From: Nocardia mangyaensis
GTDB taxonomy: Bacteria; Actinomycetota; Actinomycetes; Mycobacteriales; Mycobacteriaceae
DNA length: 64,000 nucleotides
NCBI RefSeq assembly: GCF_001886715.1
Contig: NZ_CP018082.1
Span: 2,604,001-2,668,000, forward strand
Direction: 5' to 3'
The notes beneath the pieces are model-generated. The model ran no database searches and was not told the origin of the DNA. It saw nothing but the letters and a program-made list of their open reading frames with translations. Positions 54,206-64,000 of this stretch are shown piece after piece; within the stretch, counting starts at the first letter, position 1; each line of letters begins with the position of its first letter. Both the position numbers and the translations under genes were made by a program.

Positions 54206-55375
54206 GTGCGCCGGTTCAGCCTGTGGTTACGCGGACGACCCGTCGTCGCCGATTCCATCCTCGCGGCAGTCCTGCTGGTGCTCGACGCGCTCGGTGTCGG
54301 CGGTGCGCCGAACAAGGTCGTCTACCTGATCTTCTCGGTCCTGCTGCCGTTGCCGCTGATCCTGCGCCGGATCTATCCCCGCGCGATGGCGGGCACGATG
54401 CTGGTGCTGTCGATGTTGTGCACCGTGTTCGGCTACCTGGTCGGCGACGACCTGTCCGGACATGTCGCGCTGATCGGCCTCGGGGTGATGCTCTACACCC
54501 TGGTCGCCTATGTCGGCAGACGCGACGGCCTGATCTTCCTGGTATTCCTCGGGGTCGACGTCACGGTCTCCACCCTGGTGCTGCAGGAACCCATCGGCGG
54601 AGATCTGGTACTCATCGGCGTGATCTACGCGCTGTGCTGGACGCTGGCCGAGTTCAACGGCGCCCGGCACGCCTATGACGCCGAGGTCGCCGCGCGCCTC
54701 GCCGTGGCCGACTACGACAAGGAACGTCGCGCGCACGAGGCGGTCGCCGCCGAACGCACCCGCATCGCCCGCGAACTACACGATGTGGTCGCGCACGCGG
54801 TGAGCGTGATGATCGTGCAGGCCGACGGCGCGAACTACGCCCTGCGCCAGGACCCCGACACCGCCGAACGCGCGCTGGCCACCATCGCGGGCACCGGGCG
54901 CGACGCGCTGCGCGAACTACGCCGCACGGTCGCGCTGCTGCGCATCGAGCACGCACCGGAACTGCTGCCCCAGCACGGCACCGCCGGGATCGCCAAGCTC
55001 GTGGACATGATGCGGGAGGCAGGCCTGGCCGTCGACCTCGAACTGACCGGCCAACTCGACGACATCACCCCCGAGGTGAGCCTCGGCGTGCATCGGATCG
55101 TGCAGGAATCGCTGACCAACACGCTGCGGCACGCGGGTGCGGGGCCCAAGGCCTGGGTCCGGGTGCACCGCCGCGGCGACGACATCCACGTCGAGATCAC
55201 CGACAGTGGCGGTGTCCCCATCCGGTCCGATCCCGCGATCGCCGGCGCCGGGATGGGCTTGGTCGGGATGCGCGAACGCGTCGCGGTGCTCGGCGGCACG
55301 CTGTTCGCCGGCCGGACCGAGGACGGCCGCTGGCGGGTGCGGGCCACCCTCCCGCTGCGTGCCGAATCCGACTGA
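54206..55375 (+). CDS. Two-component sensor histidine kinase, NarL-partner type
   Basis: The 389-residue kinase has four or five N-terminal helices (about 15-150). A HisKA_3 dimerisation domain follows, with phosphorylated His192 in TRIARELHDVVAHAVSVM, and a HATPase domain with the N-box IVQESLTNTLRHA and G-box GAGMGLVGMRERVAVLGG. GTG at 54206 is leaderless behind TAGGCT (54194-54199). It sits 21 bases upstream of its response regulator. The signal is unknown; this membrane layout is typical of cell-envelope stress sensors. Confidence 0.93.
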   Translation: MRRFSLWLRGRPVVADSILAAVLLVLDALGVGGAPNKVVYLIFSVLLPLPLILRRIYPRAMAGTMLVLSMLCTVFGYLVGDDLSGHVALIGLGVMLYTLVAYVGRRDGLIFLVFLGVDVTVSTLVLQEPIGGDLVLIGVIYALCWTLAEFNGARHAYDAEVAARLAVADYDKERRAHEAVAAERTRIARELHDVVAHAVSVMIVQADGANYALRQDPDTAERALATIAGTGRDALRELRRTVALLRIEHAPELLPQHGTAGIAKLVDMMREAGLAVDLELTGQLDDITPEVSLGVHRIVQESLTNTLRHAGAGPKAWVRVHRRGDDIHVEITDSGGVPIRSDPAIAGAGMGLVGMRERVAVLGGTLFAGRTEDGRWRVRATLPLRAESD

Positions 55376-55396
55376 GCTGCCCGATAGGGTGAGCGA

Positions 55397-56056
55397 ATGC
55401 CGATCAGCGTGCTCGTGGTGGACGATCAGGAACTCATGCGGATGGGGCTGAAGATGGTGCTCGGCGCCCACCCCGACATCGAGGTCGTCGGCGAGGCGGG
55501 CAACGGCGAGGAGGCGGTGCGCCGCGCCGCCGAACTGCGCCCGGACGTGGTGCTGATGGACGTCCGCATGCCCGTCGTCGACGGCGTGACGGCCACCGAC
55601 CGGATCGTGGCCGCGGGCGACGGTGTGCGCGTGCTCGTGATGACCACCTTCGACCTCGACGAACACGCCCTCGGCGCCCTGCGCGCCGGAGCCAGCGGCT
55701 TCCTGCTCAAGGACACCCCGCCCGAGGACCTGATCTCGGCCATCCGCAGCGTCGCCGCGGGCGACGCGGTGGTCTCGCCGAAGGTCACCAAGCGCCTGCT
55801 CGACCGGCTCGTCGCCGAAGACCCGACCAGCCTGCGCGACCCGAGCGTGCTCGACGTGCTCACCGCCCGCGAACGCGAAGTGCTCGAGCAGATCGCGGCC
55901 GGGCGCTCCAATGCCGAGATCGCCGCCGCCCTGTTCCTGTCCGAGGCCACGGTGAAGACCCACGTGGGCCGGGTGCTCACCAAACTCGGACTGCGAGACC
56001 GGGTGCAGGCGGTGGTACTGGCCTACGAGACCGGGCTGGTCCGGCCGGGTGGCTGA
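55397..56056 (+). CDS. Two-component response regulator, NarL/LuxR type
   Basis: This 219-residue regulator has a receiver domain (1-120) with Asp9/Asp10, phospho-acceptor Asp55 in VVLMDVRMPVVDG, Thr in MTTFDLDEHALG and Lys in FLLKDTPPEDL. The C-terminal LuxR HTH (150-215) has LTAREREVLEQIAAGRSNAEIAAALFLSEATVKTHVGRVLTKLGLRDR. It is co-transcribed with the kinase (21-base gap). Targets are unknown. Confidence 0.95.
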   Translation: MPISVLVVDDQELMRMGLKMVLGAHPDIEVVGEAGNGEEAVRRAAELRPDVVLMDVRMPVVDGVTATDRIVAAGDGVRVLVMTTFDLDEHALGALRAGASGFLLKDTPPEDLISAIRSVAAGDAVVSPKVTKRLLDRLVAEDPTSLRDPSVLDVLTAREREVLEQIAAGRSNAEIAAALFLSEATVKTHVGRVLTKLGLRDRVQAVVLAYETGLVRPGG

Positions 56057-56128
56057 GCAGGGGCGGGGTCTCGGGAGAAAATCGGGCCGCTCGCGCGTTG
56101 AGAAGGTAGATCGTCCGAAAGGATCGCC

Positions 56129-56620
56129 ATGACCGCTGTGTTGTTCGTGCTCTACCTCCTCGTCGAGATCGCCGCCCTCGTCGGCCTCGCTCAGCTGATC
56201 GGTGTCGGCTGGGCGCTGCTGGTGCTGGTCGCGGTGTCCGGGGTGGGTCTGCTGCTCCTCGGCGCGCAGGGCAAGCGGGTGTTCGAACGGTTCCGGCGGG
56301 CCTCGCGGGGCGAGGTGAGCGCGGAGAGCGCGGTCGCCGACGGGCTGATCGTCGCCACCGGTTCGATCCTGCTGTTCGTGCCCGGCCTGGTCACCGGGGT
56401 GATCGGCCTGCTGGCCCTGTTCCCGCCCACGCGCGCGCTGCTGCGCCCGGTGCTCGAGAAGCTGGGCACCCGCCGCTTCGGTCCGCTGCCCTCGTTCGCG
56501 CCCTCGCCGTATCGCGGGGTGGTCGTCGACGCCGAGGGTGATGTGGTCGACGGTGTGGTCGTCGGACAGTGGTATGACGATGGCCACACCGGTGGTCCGC
56601 GGGCCCTCGGATCCGCCTGA
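56129..56620 (+). CDS. FxsA-family membrane protein
   Basis: This 163-residue inner-membrane protein has an FxsA-type core. Two adjacent helices span residues 3-48, a cytoplasmic basic loop GKRVFERFRRASRGEV follows, then a helix pair around LIVATGSILLFVPGLVTGVIGLLALFPPTRALLR. The C-terminal 50 residues are soluble and Gly/Asp-rich. E. coli FxsA affects phage exclusion, but the function here is unknown. ATG at 56129 has GAAAGGA upstream. Confidence 0.87.
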   Translation: MTAVLFVLYLLVEIAALVGLAQLIGVGWALLVLVAVSGVGLLLLGAQGKRVFERFRRASRGEVSAESAVADGLIVATGSILLFVPGLVTGVIGLLALFPPTRALLRPVLEKLGTRRFGPLPSFAPSPYRGVVVDAEGDVVDGVVVGQWYDDGHTGGPRALGSA

Positions 56621-56665
56621 CCCGAGATGCCGCCCCGAGGCGGCGGAAGGTCTACAGTGGCCCGC

Positions 56666-56869
56666 ATGGCCACCGAGCAGATCACCGTCACGGTGAGCGA
56701 GGAACTGGCCGACGCGGTGCGCAGGGCGAGCGCCGCTGCCGGACAGTCGATGTCGGATTTCACCGCCGCCGCGTGGCGGCTGGAGCTGATCGCCGTCGAA
56801 GCGGGCGGACACCAGCCAGCCGGGCTGGCCGACGCCGACGTGCGCGCGGTGCTGTCCCTGCCGACCTGA
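56666..56869 (+). CDS. Small ribbon-helix-helix-like protein
   Basis: This 67-residue protein has an N-terminal strand QITVTVSEELADAVRRASAAAGQSMSDFTAAAWRLEL, the pattern of CopG/ribbon-helix-helix antitoxins. ATG at 56666 is chosen; TACAGT (56653-56658) lies 7 bases upstream, so it is probably leaderless. No toxin gene adjoins it: upstream is FxsA, downstream the amidohydrolase. It may be an orphan antitoxin or a small regulator. Confidence 0.65.
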   Translation: MATEQITVTVSEELADAVRRASAAAGQSMSDFTAAAWRLELIAVEAGGHQPAGLADADVRAVLSLPT

Positions 56870-56899
56870 GAATCGGCCGATACGGCAGACTGGGGCATC

Positions 56900-58492
56900 G
56901 TGAGTACCCAGTTGCTGATCGGCGGACGTTTCTACAGTTCCAGCTCCCCGGACGCGACCGCGATGGCGGTCACCGACGGCACCGTGGTGTGGCTGGGCGC
57001 CGAGGCCCCGGGCCGCGCCATGCATCCCGGCGCGGAGATCATCGACCTCGGCGGCGCCTTCGTCGCGCCGGCGTTCGTCGACCCCCACGTGCACGTCACC
57101 GCGCTGGGCCTGCAGCTGACCGGCCTCGATCTGCGCGGCGCCCGATCACTGGCCGACCTGCTCGACACCGTCCGCGCGCATGCCGCGCGCCAGCGCGACG
57201 GGGTGATCATCGGTGAGGGCTGGGACGACACCACCTGGCCCGACCAGCGTCCACCGACCGTCGCCGAACTCGACGAGGCCGCCGGGCCGGGTCGCCTGGT
57301 CTACCTGGTCCGGGTCGACGCCCACTCGGCTGTCGCTTCCTCGGCGCTGCTCGACGCCGCGGGCGACCTCGGCGCGGACCACCGTCGCGGCGATCCGGTG
57401 CGCGCCGACGCCCACCACCGCGTGCGCACGGTCGCCCTCGCCGAACTCGGTCGCGCGCAACGGGATCGGGCCCGCACCGCCGCCCTCGACGCGGCCGCCG
57501 CGCACGGCGTCGTCGCCGTCCACGAATGCGCGGGCCCCGAGATCTCCGGCCGCGACGACGTGCGCGAACTGCTCGCCTTCGACCACGGCGTACAGGTGCG
57601 CGCCTACTGGGGTCAGGCGGTGCGCACCGCCGAAGAAGCCCGCGCGCTGGTCGACGACCTCGGCGTGCACGCCCTCGGGGGTGACCTGTTCGTCGACGGC
57701 TCGCTCGGCTCGCACACCGCGCTGCTGCGCGAGCCCTACGCCGACGCGGGTGGCCACGGCAAGGACTTCCTCGACACCGACACCATCACCGCCCACCTGC
57801 GCGCCTGTACCGAAGCCGGGATCCAGGCCGGATTCCACGCCATCGGCGACGGCGCCATGGATCGGGTGGTCGAGGGATTCACGCGTGTCGCCGCCGAACT
57901 CGGCGGTCCGGCGGTCGCGGCGCGCGGCCACCGCGTCGAGCACGCGGAGATGACCGATGCCGCCGCGATCGCCCAACTCGCCGCCGTCGGCGCGATCGCC
58001 TCCGTACAGCCGGGTTTCGACGCGGCCTGGGGCGGGCCCGCCGGCATGTACGCCACCCGCCTCGGCGCCGAACGTGCCGCCGGACTCAACCCCTTCGCGG
58101 CGATGGCCGCCGCGGGCATCTCGTTGGCCATCGGCTCGGACGCACCGGTCACCACCGCGAACCCGTGGGTCCAGGTCCGCGCGGCCGTGCACCACCGCAC
58201 CGCCGGTCACGGCCTGTCGCCGCGCGCTGCCTTCGCCGCCGCCACCCGGGGCGCCTGGCGCGCGGGCGGGGTGCGCGACGGCCTGGCGGGCACGCTGGTG
58301 CCGGGCGCCCCCGCCTCGTACGCGGTCTGGGACGCCGGCGATCTCGTGGTCGCCGCGGCCGCCGACACCGTGCAGCGCTGGTCGACCGACCCGCGCTCGC
58401 GCGTGCCAGGGCTGCCCCGGCTCGATCCGGACGCCGACCTGCCGACCTGCCTGCGCACGGTCCGCGACGGCGTCGAGATCTACCAGGCCTGA
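56900..58492 (+). CDS. Amidohydrolase-family (YtcJ/NfdA-like) hydrolase
   Basis: This 530-residue Amidohydro_3 family metalloenzyme has the metal-binding HVHVTALG after APAFVDP near residue 54. A His is near HECAGPEI, a HAIGDGAMDRVV segment near 312, RGHRVEHAEM near 338, and the Asp in IGSDAPVTTANPW near 410. It belongs to the long-chain exoenzyme-like or cytosolic deacetylase group; the substrate amide is unknown. GTG at 56900 is used. It is followed by lnt after 34 bases. Confidence 0.88.
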   Translation: MSTQLLIGGRFYSSSSPDATAMAVTDGTVVWLGAEAPGRAMHPGAEIIDLGGAFVAPAFVDPHVHVTALGLQLTGLDLRGARSLADLLDTVRAHAARQRDGVIIGEGWDDTTWPDQRPPTVAELDEAAGPGRLVYLVRVDAHSAVASSALLDAAGDLGADHRRGDPVRADAHHRVRTVALAELGRAQRDRARTAALDAAAAHGVVAVHECAGPEISGRDDVRELLAFDHGVQVRAYWGQAVRTAEEARALVDDLGVHALGGDLFVDGSLGSHTALLREPYADAGGHGKDFLDTDTITAHLRACTEAGIQAGFHAIGDGAMDRVVEGFTRVAAELGGPAVAARGHRVEHAEMTDAAAIAQLAAVGAIASVQPGFDAAWGGPAGMYATRLGAERAAGLNPFAAMAAAGISLAIGSDAPVTTANPWVQVRAAVHHRTAGHGLSPRAAFAAATRGAWRAGGVRDGLAGTLVPGAPASYAVWDAGDLVVAAAADTVQRWSTDPRSRVPGLPRLDPDADLPTCLRTVRDGVEIYQA

Positions 58493-58526
58493 CCAGCATC
58501 AGCAACGAATCACGGAGCGACACACC

Positions 58527-60191
58527 ATGATCGACCCCGCCACCGACCCCGCGCCCGCGCCCTCGCGATCGGCGACGTCGGACGACGCGGCCACGGAGAC
58601 CACCGGAGGGACGATCAACGGCATGCTCCTGCGAATGCTCGCCGCGGTCACGGGCGGGCTGTTGCTGTTCGCCAGCTTCCCGCCACGCCCGTGGTGGTTC
58701 CTCGCACCGGTGGCCTTGGCTCTGCTCACCGTTGCGGTGCGCGGACCCGGAAAACTGCGCGGCGGGTTCGGCTACGGGTTGCTCGGTGGTCTCGCGTTCT
58801 TCCTCCCGCTGCTGCCGTGGACCGGGATCTACGTCGGCCCGCTGCCGTGGTTGGCGCTCTCGCTCGCCTGCGCGACCTTCCTCGGCCTGTGGGGTGTCCT
58901 GGCTCGATGGTTGAGCGAGCTGCCGGGCTGGCCGGTGTGGCTGGCACTGGCCTGGACCGCCACCGAATGGGCGCGATCGAACTTCCCCTTCGGCGGATTC
59001 CCGTGGGGCCGTATCGCTTTCGGCCAGGCCGACGGATGGTATCTGCCACTGGCGGCCTACGGTGGCGCCCCGCTGGTCAGCTTCGCCGTCGCGCTGACCG
59101 GCACCGGTCTCGCCGCGGTGGCCTTGCGCGCGTACGCTTTCGCCCGCACCCCCGCGCCACGCCCGAGCGGTCGCGCCGTGCGGACCGGATTTGCTCTCGC
59201 GCTCGTGACCGTGGCTATCATGCCACTCGCCGGAGTGATCCTCCGGCCGACGCTGCCCGCCCCGGACGCCGGTGCGGAGACGATCACCGTCGCCGCCATC
59301 CAGGGCAGCGTGCCGCGGCTGGGTCTGGACTTCAACGCTCAGCGGCGGGCCGTGCTGGACAACCACGTCCGGCGCACCGAGGAGTTGGCCCATGCCGTCA
59401 CCCGCGGCCAGGCACAGCGCCCCGACGTCGTGATCTGGCCGGAGAACTCCTCCGACATCGACCCACTGCGCAATGCCGACGCGGCCGAGGCGATCACCCG
59501 GGCCTCGGTGGCGATCGACGCGCCGATCCTCGTCGGCGCGGTCCTGGTGAACGGTGACCGCACGACCACCAACTCGGTGATCGTGTGGAACGGCGCCGAA
59601 GGGCCGGGGGAGCGACACGACAAGAAGATCGTGCAGCCATTCGGTGAATATCTGCCGATGCGCGGTTTCTTCCGTTTGTTCTCCTCCTATGCCGATCGCG
59701 CCGGATATTTCGTGCCCGGCGATGGTGACGGCACGGTCACGGCCGCGGGGATTCCGATCGGTGTGGCGACCTGTTACGAGGTCGCTTTCGATCGGGCATT
59801 CCGGGAATCGCTGGATGCGGGCGCGCGACTGCTGACCGTGCCGACCAACAACGCCACCTTCGGCGAGAGCGAGATGACCTATCAGCAACTGGCCATGTCG
59901 CGAGTGCGCGCGGTCGAGCACGGGCGGGCGCTGGTGGTCGCAGCAACCTCGGGAGTCAGCGCGATCATCACCGCCGATGGTGCCATTGAACAGCGCAGTG
60001 AGCAATTGGTGCCCGCGGCGCTGGTCGCCCAGCTACCGTTGCGCGACACGACGACGATCGCGACCCGAATCGGCGGCGCGCCGGAACTGGCGTCCGTTAT
60101 CCTGACCGCGATCGGGGTAGGACTGGTGTTGTACCGGCGCCGCCGAGCGAATCCGACGCAAGATGTGCGGAGTTCGGACAATTCTGAATAA
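58527..60191 (+). CDS. lnt: Apolipoprotein N-acyltransferase
   Basis: This 554-residue integral membrane enzyme N-acylates the Cys of lipoproteins at the outer leaflet of the cytoplasmic membrane. It has about six helices (35-225), including LAWTATEWARSNFPFGGFPWGRIAFGQ, typical of Lnt. A nitrilase-like domain (245-500) carries VIWPENSSDIDP, the catalytic Lys in HDKKIVQPFGEYLPMR and Cys in GVATCYEVAFDRAFRE. A last helix is near 525. ATG at 58527 is used; the first 30 residues are a soluble Thr/Ala-rich extension. Polyprenol-phosphate mannose synthase, often fused or adjacent in mycobacteria, is not seen. Confidence 0.92.
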   Translation: MIDPATDPAPAPSRSATSDDAATETTGGTINGMLLRMLAAVTGGLLLFASFPPRPWWFLAPVALALLTVAVRGPGKLRGGFGYGLLGGLAFFLPLLPWTGIYVGPLPWLALSLACATFLGLWGVLARWLSELPGWPVWLALAWTATEWARSNFPFGGFPWGRIAFGQADGWYLPLAAYGGAPLVSFAVALTGTGLAAVALRAYAFARTPAPRPSGRAVRTGFALALVTVAIMPLAGVILRPTLPAPDAGAETITVAAIQGSVPRLGLDFNAQRRAVLDNHVRRTEELAHAVTRGQAQRPDVVIWPENSSDIDPLRNADAAEAITRASVAIDAPILVGAVLVNGDRTTTNSVIVWNGAEGPGERHDKKIVQPFGEYLPMRGFFRLFSSYADRAGYFVPGDGDGTVTAAGIPIGVATCYEVAFDRAFRESLDAGARLLTVPTNNATFGESEMTYQQLAMSRVRAVEHGRALVVAATSGVSAIITADGAIEQRSEQLVPAALVAQLPLRDTTTIATRIGGAPELASVILTAIGVGLVLYRRRRANPTQDVRSSDNSE

Positions 60192-60394
60192 GCGGTTTGT
60201 TTCAACCCGGGGGAAGCGGCCGAAAGTAGCTGCTACAGGGGTGTAATCCATTGAGCTCGAAATAAATCCACATCGGTAGCCATCCGGCTGCCGGAGTACT
60301 CCGAATCATGGGCGTGGAAAGCCACGCCCTGGGCCGTCGTGTGCCCGGGCGCTGCTCGGGGAGAGTCGTGACACAAGGCAGAACGGAGTGCTTG
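60192..60394. promoter_or_regulatory. NRPS upstream region with hairpin
   Basis: These 203 bases contain a relatively AT-rich segment (about 60232-60290). A perfect 8-bp hairpin lies at 60310-60329 (GGGCGTGG, loop AAAG, CCACGCCC), 65 bases before the NRPS start. It could be a leader structure of the NRPS messenger or a terminator for lnt. I saw no IdeR-like box here. Confidence 0.45.

Positions 60395-64000
<3,606 letters not shown>

Noticed and set aside
60192..60394. Iron box upstream of the NRPS
   Set aside because: I read the region on both strands for TTAGGTTAGG-like sequence and found nothing comparable to the site at 28176-28200.

Overview
The window is high-GC actinobacterial DNA, most likely from a Nocardia/Rhodococcus-type member of the Mycobacteriales. 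The reasons are: many apparently leaderless genes with a TANNNT -10 hexamer a few bases before the start; a cobaltochelatase cobN behind a cobalamin riboswitch; an IdeR-like iron box; mycofactocin-type short-chain dehydrogenases; a PPOX-family oxidoreductase; and a Hsa/Ksh steroid ring-degradation gene set. I assigned no species and saw no rRNA, tRNA, CRISPR array or prophage.

Layout. 1-12.4 kb: the end of an unknown gene, a dispersed palindromic repeat, the cobalamin riboswitch with cobN, an acyl-CoA thioesterase, a membrane protein, a frameshifted IS110-type insertion sequence, a GNAT acetyltransferase, a sirtuin, and a very unusual MFS exporter carrying three C-terminal beta-sandwich domains. 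12.5-42.6 kb: a catabolic island for steroid-like compounds. It holds hsaF-hsaG-hsaE, kshB, two SDRs, a ketosteroid isomerase/KstD/CxxC protein/hsaD operon, a second kstD, a Baeyer-Villiger monooxygenase of steroid-monooxygenase type, hsaB, a PadR regulator, an HSL-type esterase, kshA-hsaA-hsaC, a MaoC-like protein, an NTF2-like protein and a third SDR. It is interrupted by an iron-siderophore ABC importer (fecB/CD/D/E) and by a PLP enzyme with its PAS-HTH regulator, followed by an IclR regulator. 42.6-60.2 kb: mixed housekeeping and accessory genes: a ComB-like remnant, VOC proteins, a thiolase, a tandem-MerR regulator divergent from an erythromycin-esterase homologue, a HAD phosphatase, the TldE/TldD pair, TetR, TSUP, a two-component system, FxsA, an amidohydrolase and Lnt. 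60.4 kb to the end: the start of a large NRPS whose first module is predicted to load serine.

How the genes fit together. The Ksh/KstD/Hsa enzymes form a near-complete route for opening ring B and degrading ring A of a 3-ketosteroid. KSI and the SDRs feed it. The Baeyer-Villiger enzyme plus esterase would allow removal of a C17 acetyl side chain (pregnane or progesterone type). No Mce4 transporter, cholesterol side-chain genes or KstR boxes were seen.

The most notable new observation is a shared 15-bp near-palindrome, consensus TCCCGCTGRYCGGGA. It occurs nine times in seven promoter regions of this island. In ten promoters its centre lies 38-40 bp upstream of the first base of a recognisable or plausible -10 hexamer. 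This looks like the operator of a dedicated activator controlling the whole pathway. A second observation is a dispersed ~60-bp palindromic repeat present in three intergenic places.
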